From: Dysgonamonadaceae bacterium
GTDB taxonomy: Bacteria; Bacteroidota; Bacteroidia; Bacteroidales; Azobacteroidaceae
DNA: 7,238 nt
Direction of reading: 5' to 3'
NCBI GenBank assembly: GCA_031276105.1
Contig: JAISNS010000177.1
Span: 1-7,238, forward strand
Shown: piece by piece, positions 1-6,409 of the stretch
How the letters are laid out: the number at the start of each line of letters is the position of its first letter
Position numbering within the stretch: position 1 is the stretch's first letter
Position numbers and translations under genes: made by a program
The notes under the pieces: generated by a model
What the model was told of the DNA's origin: nothing
The model's input: only the letters and a program-made list of their open reading frames with translations
Databases searched by the model: none

Positions 1-30
1 CTTTTAGTTTTTATCTTTTAGTTTTTAGTT
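1..30. repeat. Partial copy of a dispersed TTTAGTT-rich repeat
   Basis: These 30 bases are identical (30 of 30) to the reverse complement of positions 3216-3245, the outer part of the left arm of the large hairpin in the rnhB-glycosyltransferase gap. They also match the right arm at 3279-3308 directly at 28 of 30 positions. Identity stops at base 31, so 30 is the end of the element and the rest presumably lies to the left of the window. The sequence is low in complexity, but both copies share the same irregular interruption (TTATC instead of TTAGT). That argues for a common element rather than chance AT-rich similarity. Confidence 0.8.
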
Positions 31-53
31 TGATATTATTTAACTAAAATTTA

Positions 54-84
54 TTTAGGGAATGAAAATTAAGTTTTACTTTTG
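54..84 (+). promoter_or_regulatory. Candidate promoter of the ABC-permease-GntR cassette
   Basis: TACTTTTG at 77-84 fits the Bacteroidota -7 consensus TAnnTTTG perfectly. TTTA at 54-57 sits 19 bases upstream and is a one-mismatch candidate for the -33 TTTG box. Transcription would begin near 90, giving a leader of about 35 bases before the ATG at 127. The weak -33 box and the AT-rich setting limit certainty. Confidence 0.5.
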
Positions 85-86
85 CG

Positions 87-108
87 GTGTATTATTATAC
101 TAATTCAC
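87..108. promoter_or_regulatory. Palindromic operator-like site, possible GntR autoregulatory site
   Basis: This is an imperfect 22-bp palindrome in which 9 of 11 base pairs are symmetric. The left half is GTGTATTATTA and the right half is TACTAATTCAC, so it is bounded by GTG and CAC. It begins three bases after the -7 box at 77-84 and covers the predicted transcription start, a usual place for a repressor to act. The GntR-type repressor encoded at 1800-2177 is the obvious candidate ligand, since YtrA-type regulators commonly repress their own operon. Binding is inferred, and AT-richness makes some symmetry expected by chance. Confidence 0.4.
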
Positions 109-126
109 TGATTAAATCATTTGTTT

Positions 127-984
127 ATGGAAATCATTCATTTTGAAAAGGTTAATTTTAGCTACAACAAAAAGCGGCCGTTATTATCCGGTTTAAGTTT
201 ACAACTTCAACCGGGACATATTCACGGCTTGCTCGGCAAAAACGGCGAAGGGAAAAGCACCCTGTTGAAACTCGTTGCCGGATTATTGTTTCCCCAAAAA
301 GGAACAATCGAAACCATGGGTTTTGAGCCGCAAAAACGGAAACCGGAAATGCTTCGCGACATTTACTTCATTTCGGAAGAACTGCCGCTGTTCCCGTTAA
401 GCATCGAAAAATTCGAGAAGGTTTATGCGCCTTTCTATCCGAATTTCAGCCACAGTCAGTTCGATAATTATTTGAAAGAGTTCGAAATTTCTTCTAAAGA
501 ATTACGAATAAATAAATTATCGTATGGACAGAAAAAGAAAGTAACGCTGGCTTTCGGCCTGGCGGCGCAAACGAAAGTCTTGCTGATGGACGAACCGACC
601 AACGGTTTGGATATTCCGTCGAAAGGTCAATTTCGCCGTATTGTGGCCTCGTCTCTGGAAAACGACCGCTGCATCATCATCTCGACCCACCAAGTGCGCG
701 ATTTGGACAGCCTTATCGACAGTATCATCATCATGGATGAACACGAAATTGTTTTTAATGAACTGATTAAAAACATTACCGACAAACTGCTTTTCAAAGT
801 GTATGATACAAATGTGAAAGATGCTTCCGTGATTTATTCGGAAGATACGCTGCGCGGTTTTTATCAGGTTCGCGAAAACAGGGAACAGGAAGACAGCAAA
901 TTGGATATCGAACTGCTGTTCAATGCGGTACATGCGAATAAGAAACAAATAAAAGAATTGTTTACAAACACATTAAATCACTAA
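127..984 (+). CDS. ABC transporter ATP-binding protein, YtrB/EcsA-like
   Basis: This is a 285-residue ATPase subunit of an ABC transporter. It would sit on the cytoplasmic face of the membrane and energise the membrane protein encoded next. Walker A is GKNGEGKST (residues 37-45), the signature is LSYGQ (131-135), Walker B is VLLMDEP (151-157), the D-loop is NGLD (159-162) and the switch histidine is H188 in ISTHQ. The region that should hold the Q-loop reads FISEE (81-85), with no glutamine, a variation I associate with YtrB/EcsA-type ATPases. About 75 residues after the H-loop form a family-variable tail. ATG at 127 is preferred because it gives the usual short N-terminus; a TTG at 121 in frame would add only two residues. 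The stop lies 2 bp before the next start, indicating one operon. The substrate is unknown; the neighbouring GntR regulator suggests a Ytr-type module. Confidence 0.93.
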   Translation: MEIIHFEKVNFSYNKKRPLLSGLSLQLQPGHIHGLLGKNGEGKSTLLKLVAGLLFPQKGTIETMGFEPQKRKPEMLRDIYFISEELPLFPLSIEKFEKVYAPFYPNFSHSQFDNYLKEFEISSKELRINKLSYGQKKKVTLAFGLAAQTKVLLMDEPTNGLDIPSKGQFRRIVASSLENDRCIIISTHQVRDLDSLIDSIIIMDEHEIVFNELIKNITDKLLFKVYDTNVKDASVIYSEDTLRGFYQVRENREQEDSKLDIELLFNAVHANKKQIKELFTNTLNH

Positions 985-986
985 AA

Positions 987-1796
987 ATGAACGCTATATT
1001 TAATTTCAACCGGGCTGTATTACTCGTTCAACGCTATTTTACCGAAAGGATTTACAACGAGTTGATTTTTTTGAGTATTATGTCTTTCGTATTCATGCTT
1101 TTCCGGAACAATCCCGTCGTTATCGGAATCACGATATTGCTTGCCGGCGCATTTCATGCCGGAAAATTTTTCAAGGAAATACATTCTACGGCCAACGGAA
1201 TAAACTATTTTATGATTCCGGCTACACAATTGGAAAAAATAACGGTTTCCCTGTTCCTTAGCATCGTCTATTATTTTGCTTTCGCACTGCTTGCTTATTT
1301 CATCGGCAATTTAGTTGGGACAGGATTAAACAATCTTCTGGCAAACAGTCATTTTCTGTCGGCAGATATTAAATTATTTCACACATCTCCATTAAAATGG
1401 GTATTATTTGAAGATTTTCAGATAAGACGAGTCATCTTTGAAGGAGAAAAAGTGGCGAATATTCCCGAATATACTTCATGGATTTGGCTGTTTTTCAGGA
1501 TATTTTTGGTTACACAATCCCTGTTTGTTTTAGGAGGGATATATTTTAAGCATAATCAAATATTTAAGACGATATTAACATTGATTGTTTCCGGTTTTGC
1601 TTTTCTCATACTGTGGAGTATCGAGATGTATTTACTTATTATTCGTACCGAATCAAACGTTCAGTTGCAGTGGTTACCCGAACGTTACGTGGCTTGGCAA
1701 GATATGGTTGCAATCACAAGCGAAGTTTTTTGCTGGTTACTTATTCCGTTTCTTTGGATAGTCGCTTATGTTCGTCTAACCGAAAAAGAAATATAA
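987..1796 (+). CDS. Multi-span membrane protein, probable ABC permease partner
   Basis: This is a 269-residue hydrophobic protein with about six membrane segments. By eye they fall near residues 22-39, 44-62, 85-114 (possibly one long or two short spans), 164-186, 194-219 and 247-264. A polar loop at about 115-160 contains charged residues (DFQIRR, EGEK). After the second span lies IPATQLEKI (77-85), resembling the short P-A-x-x-x-E-K motif I associate with membrane proteins paired with GntR/ABC modules in Bacteroidota. No catalytic motif or signal peptide is seen. It starts 2 bp after the ATPase gene and ends 3 bp before the GntR gene, so it is almost certainly co-expressed and probably forms the transmembrane part of the exporter. 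Base composition is visibly more AT-rich than in the suf operon. The family assignment is inferred from context and hydropathy. Confidence 0.8.
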   Translation: MNAIFNFNRAVLLVQRYFTERIYNELIFLSIMSFVFMLFRNNPVVIGITILLAGAFHAGKFFKEIHSTANGINYFMIPATQLEKITVSLFLSIVYYFAFALLAYFIGNLVGTGLNNLLANSHFLSADIKLFHTSPLKWVLFEDFQIRRVIFEGEKVANIPEYTSWIWLFFRIFLVTQSLFVLGGIYFKHNQIFKTILTLIVSGFAFLILWSIEMYLLIIRTESNVQLQWLPERYVAWQDMVAITSEVFCWLLIPFLWIVAYVRLTEKEI

Positions 1797-1799
1797 ATC

Positions 1800-2177
1800 A
1801 TGGAATTCAAAGAAACACAGGCTATTTACCTCCAAATAGGCGACTATGTGTGCGAACAGATTTTATTGGAACGCTGGAAAGACGGCGAACGTTTATTATC
1901 GGTACGCGAATTGGGCGTAGCGCTGGAGGTAAACCCGAATACCGTTATGCGGACATACGATTTCTTGCAGGGCAAAGAAATTATTTTCAACAAACGGGGC
2001 GTCGGTTTTTTCGTAGCGGAAAACGCAAAAGCGAAAATAATCGAATACCGGAAAAAAATATTTTTAGAGCAGGAATTACCGTTGGTCTTCAAAAATATGA
2101 CTTTATTGGGAATGTCGCCGGCCGAATTGGAGAAAGAATATAACAACTATTTAAAAAGTAAAAATGAAAACAAGTAA
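1800..2177 (+). CDS. GntR-family transcriptional regulator, YtrA subfamily
   Basis: This is a 125-residue DNA-binding regulator. The N-terminal winged helix-turn-helix covers about residues 8-75: AIYLQIGDYV forms helix 1, LLSVRELGVALEVNPNTV the helix-turn-helix, and GVGFFVAEN the end of the wing. Only about 50 residues follow, an alpha-helical dimerisation tail typical of the short YtrA subfamily, with no ligand-binding FCD or UTRA domain. Known YtrA-type proteins repress linked ABC transporter operons and respond to envelope stress or antibiotics in some Firmicutes; the inducer here is unknown. The gene is third in the cassette, 3 bp after the membrane gene, where in many Ytr-type operons the regulator comes first. 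Its last 14 bases overlap the small gene at 2164. The palindrome at 87-108 is a candidate target. Confidence 0.92.
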   Translation: MEFKETQAIYLQIGDYVCEQILLERWKDGERLLSVRELGVALEVNPNTVMRTYDFLQGKEIIFNKRGVGFFVAENAKAKIIEYRKKIFLEQELPLVFKNMTLLGMSPAELEKEYNNYLKSKNENK

Positions 2178-2265
2178 TAAATTAATAGCAGGCTTATTAG
2201 CCGTCATTTTCATTATGATAACCGTATTCATAATTACATTAGGAAACACAACTCAACCGGCATAA
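2164..2265 (+). CDS. Small single-span membrane peptide, possibly a truncated gene
   Basis: This ORF of 33 residues starts with MKTSNKLIAG, continues with a hydrophobic stretch (about residues 7-26, LIAGLLAVIFIMITVFIITL), and ends in a short polar tail (GNTTQPA). It overlaps the GntR gene by 14 bases in another frame, as expected for translational coupling. Its last 27 bases overlap the 3' end of the convergent glycosyltransferase. The cationic N-terminus followed by one membrane helix could be a complete micro-protein. It could also be the anchor of a longer membrane or periplasmic protein whose remainder was lost. I recall longer proteins with similar MKTSNK-type starts after GntR/ABC genes in Bacteroidota, which favours truncation, but that is memory and not a search. 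No clear ribosome-binding site is seen, as for most genes here. Confidence 0.5.
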   Translation: MKTSNKLIAGLLAVIFIMITVFIITLGNTTQPA

Positions 2266-3138
2266 AGTCCCTAATTTGTATAAATCGAACAGGAAAAGGG
2301 AGGGTTTTTTGCTTAGTAAATTTCTTTTCAGTAACGGTTTGAATACCGTAAAAATGGCTGCGGTCAAAGGGAGAAGTCCCCATTTTTTCAAACGTTGTTC
2401 CGTTCGAATCAACAGGGAATGGTTTACCGGTTCGGGGCATTTTTCCTGTAAAATTGCATCAATTCTGCGCAGGTTTGCAACCGCGTTTTCCGTTTTGGCA
2501 ATAAAAACGGCAGCGTCTTCCAGTCCCAAGTGGATGAGCGGATTGTCGATATGCTGTATCCGGATGCCGAGGTACAATAATTGAATCCCGAACAAAGTAT
2601 CTTCGTGCCCGTAGCCCTGAACCGTTTCATCAAACGGGATTTTTTCCAAAAGCGCCTTATCAATAAGAAAATTACAGGTCATAAAACTAAGGTTGGGTTC
2701 TTTTTCTCTTTCTTCTGCAGGAATGGACTCTCTTTTTACGCCATATTTCCAACGGAGATATTTTGTATCGTGAGGCCATTTTTCTTCATAAAGCCGTCCG
2801 CCATAACAAACGATATTCGGCTTACAATAAGGAATATAATTGTCAATATAGGTTTCCGACGAAACGGCCGAATCGCAATCCATAAAAATCAGGTAAGTAT
2901 ATTTTGCGGCTTGAGCCAGCCGGTTTCGGATTTTCGAGCGGCCGGCGTTTCCGGTTAATTGAATATAACGCAAATACGGCCAATCAATAGCCGAATTTAC
3001 CGTCCGGTATTCTTCTTTCGAAGCATCGTCCATTAAAAGAATTTCAAACGGCAAGCCCGATCGCATCGCCTGCCGGTGCAAAGATTGCACCAATTCCCTT
3101 ACATCATAATTATATACAGGAATACAAATACTGAACAT
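2239..3138 (-). CDS. Family 2 glycosyltransferase (GT-A fold)
   Basis: This is a 299-residue cytoplasmic or membrane-associated enzyme that should transfer a sugar from a nucleotide donor during polysaccharide, LPS or glycoprotein synthesis. GT2 hallmarks are in order: FSICIPVYNYD (2-12) opens the nucleotide-binding fold, LLMDDAS (34-40) follows, FMDCDS (85-90) carries the DxD-type metal site at D87-C88-D89, and GYGHEDTLFG (175-184) holds the ED pair expected of the catalytic base. No strong membrane helix is seen; the C-terminal 40 residues are basic and hydrophobic and may contact the membrane. The ATG at 3138 fits because the fold begins directly after it. The donor and acceptor cannot be read from sequence. 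It lies downstream of rnhB on the same strand but is separated by 150 bp containing a hairpin, and a promoter-like box precedes it, so separate transcription is likely. Its stop lies inside the small ORF of the opposing operon. Confidence 0.92.
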   Translation of the reverse strand: MFSICIPVYNYDVRELVQSLHRQAMRSGLPFEILLMDDASKEEYRTVNSAIDWPYLRYIQLTGNAGRSKIRNRLAQAAKYTYLIFMDCDSAVSSETYIDNYIPYCKPNIVCYGGRLYEEKWPHDTKYLRWKYGVKRESIPAEEREKEPNLSFMTCNFLIDKALLEKIPFDETVQGYGHEDTLFGIQLLYLGIRIQHIDNPLIHLGLEDAAVFIAKTENAVANLRRIDAILQEKCPEPVNHSLLIRTEQRLKKWGLLPLTAAIFTVFKPLLKRNLLSKKPSLFLFDLYKLGTLCRLSCVS

Positions 3139-3187
3139 AAAAAACTAAAAATAAATGCTGCCCATACAAAAAACAGTATAAGCCGGA

Positions 3188-3195
3188 CAAAATTA
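3188..3195 (-). promoter_or_regulatory. Candidate -7 box for the glycosyltransferase gene
   Basis: Read on the minus strand this is TAATTTTG, a perfect match to TAnnTTTG. Transcription would start near 3181, about 43 bases before the ATG. No good TTTG is found at the -33 distance, which would fall at about 3215-3219, exactly at the outer edge of the hairpin repeat. If this promoter is used, the repeat either supplies or disrupts its upstream element. Confidence 0.35.
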
Positions 3196-3215
3196 AATAA
3201 AAACTAAGAATTAAG

Positions 3216-3308
3216 AACTAAAAACTAAAAGATAAAAACTAAAAGTTGCGCAAAGCGCGGCTGCATTGCTTCGCGTAACTTTTAGTTTTTAGTTTTTAGT
3301 TTTTAGTT
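3216..3308. repeat. Long imperfect inverted repeat with heptad-repeat arms
   Basis: The arms at 3216-3256 and 3268-3308 (41 bases each) are complementary except at 3232/3292 (A-G), 3231/3293 (G-T), 3248/3276 (G-T) and 3252/3272 (A-C); that is 37 of 41 Watson-Crick pairs. The loop is 11 bases (3257-3267). The right arm contains four exact tandem copies of the heptamer TTTAGTT at 3281-3308; the left arm carries the complementary units with a GATAAA interruption. The inner part is GC-richer and includes the perfect small palindrome GCGCAAAGCGC at 3248-3258. The outer 30 bases recur inverted at 1-30. No ORF or transposase is present, so it resembles a REP or MITE-like non-autonomous element; the class is inferred. 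Confidence 0.85.
3241..3284 (-). terminator. Putative bidirectional intrinsic terminator after rnhB
   Basis: This is the core of the large inverted repeat. On the minus strand an A-rich run leads into a stem (GTTACGCGAAGC pairing with GCTTTGCGCAAC, one G-U and one mismatch), followed by U-rich sequence beginning UUUUAG. The same arrangement holds on the plus strand. It sits 2-5 bases downstream of the rnhB stop and before the glycosyltransferase promoter candidate, so it could end the suf-rnhB transcript. The 11-base loop is larger than optimal. Confidence 0.5.
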
Positions 3309-3873
3309 TAAAACTCATTCTATGGTAACCGGTTGCGCCGAACGCTTCGATACATTGCCGGTGTTTTTTTGTAGGATAGCCTTTGTTTTTTTCCCAGCCG
3401 TATTGTGGAAACTCGTTGTGTAAGCGAAGCATGTATTCGTCGCGGTGGGTTTTGGCCAGCACGGAAGCCGCTGCGATGGCGAGGTATTTCTCGTCGCCTT
3501 TAACAATGGTTGTATGAGGAATATCCCTGTATGGGCTGAACCGGTTTCCGTCGATCAACAGATGTTGCGGCTGGACGGTCAGCTGATCCAACGCCCGGTG
3601 CATCGCCAGAAACGAGGCGTTGAGGATGTTGATTGTATCTATTTCCTGCGGGGAAACGATTCCTACCGCCCAGGCCAGGGCTTCTTTTTCGATGAGGGGA
3701 CGCAAAGCATTGCGCTGCTTTTCGGATAATTGCTTGGAATCGTTGAGTTCTTCGCTACAAAAACCGGACGGAAGGATGACGGCAGCGGCAAAAACGGCTC
3801 CTGCCAGACAACCGCGTCCGGCTTCATCGCAACCGGCTTCCACCAGGTTTTTATTCAGACAGGACAACAGCAT
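3289..3873 (-). CDS. rnhB: Ribonuclease HII
   Basis: This 194-residue cytoplasmic enzyme cleaves the RNA strand of RNA-DNA hybrids and initiates removal of single ribonucleotides from DNA. Motifs in order are [13 protein letters not shown] (13-25) with catalytic D16 and E17, LNDSKQL (43-49), LLIDGN (105-110) with D108, VKGDEKY (124-130) with D127, [12 protein letters not shown] (134-145), and NKGYPTKKH followed by YHRMSF near the end. All four acidic catalytic positions are present. The ATG at 3873 lies one base after the sufS stop, so translation is probably coupled. The last residues (LKTKN and the stop) are encoded by the heptad arm of the inverted repeat, so the natural C-terminal tail after YHRMSF has been replaced or shortened. 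Activity should survive because the core ends before that point. Confidence 0.97.
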   Translation of the reverse strand: MLLSCLNKNLVEAGCDEAGRGCLAGAVFAAAVILPSGFCSEELNDSKQLSEKQRNALRPLIEKEALAWAVGIVSPQEIDTINILNASFLAMHRALDQLTVQPQHLLIDGNRFSPYRDIPHTTIVKGDEKYLAIAAASVLAKTHRDEYMLRLHNEFPQYGWEKNKGYPTKKHRQCIEAFGATGYHRMSFKLKTKN

Positions 3874-3874
3874 A

Positions 3875-5101
3875 TCAAAACATCTTGGTTACTCGTTCGA
3901 TACCCTCCGCCAACGTGTCGATTTCTTTTTCCGTGTTGTAGAACGCGAACGAAGCCCGCAGCGTACCTTCGATACCCAAAGCGTTCATGAGCGGTTGGGC
4001 GCAGTGGTGACCGGTGCGGACGGCAATCCCAAAGCGGTCGAGCAACAGACCCATGTCGTAGGGATGAATACTGCCGACCAGAAAAGAAATCACCGAACTT
4101 TTGTGTTGCGAAGTCCCGATAATCTTCATTCCCGGAATTGATAAAAGCCGTTCGGTGGCATACCGGAGCAGTTGTTCTTCCTGACGGCGAATGTTGTCCA
4201 AACCGATGGATTCGATATACCGGATGGCTTCGCCCAGCGCGGTCGAGCCGGCATAGTCGGGCGTGCCGGCTTCAAATTTGAACGGTAATTCGTTGAACGT
4301 TGTTTTTTCAAACGTAACGTGGGCAATCATTTCCCCGCCACCCTGATAGGGCGGTAATTTCTCCAGCAGGTTTTTTTTACCGTACAGAACGCCAATGCCC
4401 GTTGGGCCGTACATCTTGTGGGAAGAGAAAACCAGAAAGTCGCAATCCAATGCCTGCACGTCAACCGGGAAATGCTGTACCGATTGAGCCGCGTCGATCA
4501 GCACGGGAATGTTGTAATTATGCCCCAGACGGATGATTTCGTCCACCGGATTGATGGTTCCCAAAACATTGGAAACGTGCGTCAGGGCGATGAGTCTGGT
4601 GCGGGAAGAGATCAGTTCTTCCACATCTTCCGTCCGTATTTCGCCTTCTTTTGTGAGGGGAACTACTTTCAGTTCGACGCCGGTGATTTCCCGCTGGATT
4701 TGCCAGGGAATAATATTCGCATGATGTTCCATCGTGGTGAGGATTATTTCATCGCCCGGCTTGCATTGCGAACGGCAAAAAGTGGCGGCAAGCAGATTGA
4801 TGGATTCGGTGGTTCCGCGGGTAAATATGATTTCTTCCGGCGAAGCGGCATTGATATACCGTTGCACCGTTCGGCGGGCGTTTTCGTGCGATTCGGTTGC
4901 TTGCCGGCTCAGGTAGTGAACGCCGCGGTGGATATTGGCGTTGATCGTGGAATAGACTTCCTCCATTTTCCGGATAACGCACAGGGGTTTTTGCGTCGTG
5001 GCGGCATTATCCAAGTACACCAGCGGCTTTCCATACACTTCCCGTGAAAGGAGCGGAAAATCTTTCCGTATGTTTTCTTCGTTTAAATACATCCTTGACA
5101 T
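3875..5101 (-). CDS. sufS: Cysteine desulfurase SufS
   Basis: This is a PLP-dependent class V aminotransferase-fold enzyme that converts L-cysteine to L-alanine and loads the sulfur as a persulfide for Fe-S cluster assembly. Signatures are [11 protein letters not shown] (29-39), MEHHANI (124-130) with the cofactor-stacking H126, LIDAAQS (201-207) with D203, [10 protein letters not shown] (226-235) with the Schiff-base lysine K229, and RTGHHCAQP (362-370) with catalytic C367 on a short loop, which makes it the group II (SufS) rather than the IscS type. The length of 408 fits the family. ATG at 5101 overlaps the sufD stop by 19 bases; a second in-frame ATG at 5092 would give 405 residues. GAGGTG lies about ten bases before the first ATG and favours it. 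rnhB follows after one base. No SufE or SufU partner gene is in the window. Confidence 0.97.
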   Translation of the reverse strand: MSRMYLNEENIRKDFPLLSREVYGKPLVYLDNAATTQKPLCVIRKMEEVYSTINANIHRGVHYLSRQATESHENARRTVQRYINAASPEEIIFTRGTTESINLLAATFCRSQCKPGDEIILTTMEHHANIIPWQIQREITGVELKVVPLTKEGEIRTEDVEELISSRTRLIALTHVSNVLGTINPVDEIIRLGHNYNIPVLIDAAQSVQHFPVDVQALDCDFLVFSSHKMYGPTGIGVLYGKKNLLEKLPPYQGGGEMIAHVTFEKTTFNELPFKFEAGTPDYAGSTALGEAIRYIESIGLDNIRRQEEQLLRYATERLLSIPGMKIIGTSQHKSSVISFLVGSIHPYDMGLLLDRFGIAVRTGHHCAQPLMNALGIEGTLRASFAFYNTEKEIDTLAEGIERVTKMF

Positions 5102-6408
5102 TTTATTAATTCACCTCTGAATCGTTTTTCTATCAGTAATTTCAGGCGGTCGCGCAATCCTTCGAGGCGGATGCCTTGAATGACGTCGCCGGTAAATGCA
5201 AATTTAAGCAGCAGAATGGCTTCATCGGCGGGTATTCCCCGTGAACGCATGTAAAACAAGGCGTTTTCGTCCAATTGGCCGATCGTCATTCCGTGGGAGC
5301 ATTTCACGTCGTCGGCATAAATTTCCAGTTGCGGCTTGGAATACATCCGGCAATGGCGGCTTCCCAGCAGGTTACGGTTGTTTTGATAAGCTTTCGTTTG
5401 GGGAGCGTCTTTCGCGACAATAATTCGTCCGCCGAACGTTCCGGTAGCTTCATCGTCCAGCACATATTTGAATAATTCATCGCTATGGCAAGCCGGAACG
5501 TGGTGATTGATAAGCGTGAAATTATCTATTTGCTGTTTCATGTCCCCGATTGCCATGCCGTAAAGATGCGTTTCGGCCTGTTTGCCGGTCAAATCGACCC
5601 GGTAATTGTTGCGGGTAACGCCGTTGCTCAGCGTAATGGTATTGACTACGACGCAGGACGATGCTTCCTGTCGAATAAAATTTGTCGTTAGCCGGATGGT
5701 TTTCGGCGTACTTTCTTCCAGTTCGTAAAAATCGAAGGAAGCGTTTTCTCCGGCGTATATTTCAACGACTTGCGTGGCGGCCAGGGTCGATTCTTCGTCT
5801 GCCGTATGGTCGCAAACGAGCAGTTTGGCTTGGGCGCCCTGTTCCATGATGACGAGTATCCGCCGGTTGATGAGGGAAGCATTGTTTCCTCTCGAAATAT
5901 TGGTCAACTGCACCGCTTTTTCGATCACCGTGTTTGCCGGCACATACAAAACGTATCCATCCTGAACAAACATCGTATTGAAAGCCGCCAGTCCGTCGCC
6001 TTTTTCGGCGGCCAGCCGGTTGTAATAATCGGCGAAGATTGCCGGATGTTGCCGGGCAAATGTATTGAGGCTTCCCGAAAAAACGCCTGCCGGCAAATCT
6101 GCGCCGGTTGGTTCGCCATAGAAATGCCCGTTAATTGTGAAGCATTTATGAGTATTCAAATGGGGAACATTGCAATAAAAAACCTTGTAGGGGTCGATGT
6201 TTTGTCCGGGAGGATTCAGGTAAAAGCCGAAATTTCCTTTCAGCAGTCCGGCCATATCGGTCTGTTGGTAATCTTCCGAGCGGTAAGCGGGAAATCCTTT
6301 TTGTTGAAACGTTTCACCTGCTTTTTCACGGAAAGCGTTCAGGAGCGGCGGGCAAGCATGGTCAATCGTTTGCCGTTCGGATTTGAAAAAGTCGATATAC
6401 TGTTGCAT
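5083..6408 (-). CDS. sufD: Fe-S cluster assembly scaffold protein SufD
   Basis: This 441-residue protein is the SufD half of the SufB-SufD heterodimer, which with two SufC subunits builds Fe-S clusters in the cytoplasm. The N-terminal helical part includes FPAYRSEDYQQTD (39-51), the usual approach to the beta-helix. The core from about 140 to 360 is the right-handed beta-helix, and the C-terminal domain holds ADDVKCSHGMTIGQLDE (365-381) with C370 and H372, then LFYMRSRGI (384-392). The KCSHG histidine corresponds to the conserved residue at the SufB-SufD cluster-forming interface. SufD rather than SufB is called because of the length, the shorter N-terminus and the RSRGIPADEA ending. The start lies one base after the sufC stop, and the end overlaps sufS, so all three are probably translationally coupled. 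Nothing looks truncated. Confidence 0.95.
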   Translation of the reverse strand: MQQYIDFFKSERQTIDHACPPLLNAFREKAGETFQQKGFPAYRSEDYQQTDMAGLLKGNFGFYLNPPGQNIDPYKVFYCNVPHLNTHKCFTINGHFYGEPTGADLPAGVFSGSLNTFARQHPAIFADYYNRLAAEKGDGLAAFNTMFVQDGYVLYVPANTVIEKAVQLTNISRGNNASLINRRILVIMEQGAQAKLLVCDHTADEESTLAATQVVEIYAGENASFDFYELEESTPKTIRLTTNFIRQEASSCVVVNTITLSNGVTRNNYRVDLTGKQAETHLYGMAIGDMKQQIDNFTLINHHVPACHSDELFKYVLDDEATGTFGGRIIVAKDAPQTKAYQNNRNLLGSRHCRMYSKPQLEIYADDVKCSHGMTIGQLDENALFYMRSRGIPADEAILLLKFAFTGDVIQGIRLEGLRDRLKLLIEKRFRGELIKCQGCI

Positions 6409-6409
6409 A

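Noticed and set aside
81..85. Loss of the Q-loop glutamine in the ABC ATPase as a sign of decay (residue positions 81-85 of the protein at 127-984)
   Set aside because: All other ATPase motifs are intact, and YtrB/EcsA-like ATPases often have an acidic residue at this place, so this is probably normal for the family.
517..948. 143-residue open frame on the minus strand opposite the ABC ATPase
   Set aside because: It is antisense to a gene with complete ABC motifs, and its translation shows no recognisable domain; it is a shadow frame.
1613..2143. 176-residue plus-strand frame overlapping the membrane protein and GntR genes
   Set aside because: It spans two well-supported genes out of frame and is rich in arginine and asparagine without motifs, typical of a shifted frame.
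2269..2310. CCCT (2269-2272) pairing with AGGG (2301-2304) followed by six T, a possible terminator of the ABC cassette
   Set aside because: The stem has only four pairs with a 28-base loop, and the T run consists of the lysine codons of the glycosyltransferase; too weak to call.
3201..3308. CRISPR array or tandem direct repeats with spacers
   Set aside because: The units are 7-base heptads without spacers, and the arms are inverted, not direct; there are no cas genes.
4418..5047. 209-residue open frame antisense to sufS
   Set aside because: It mirrors the sufS codons, with no start context or domain; a shadow.
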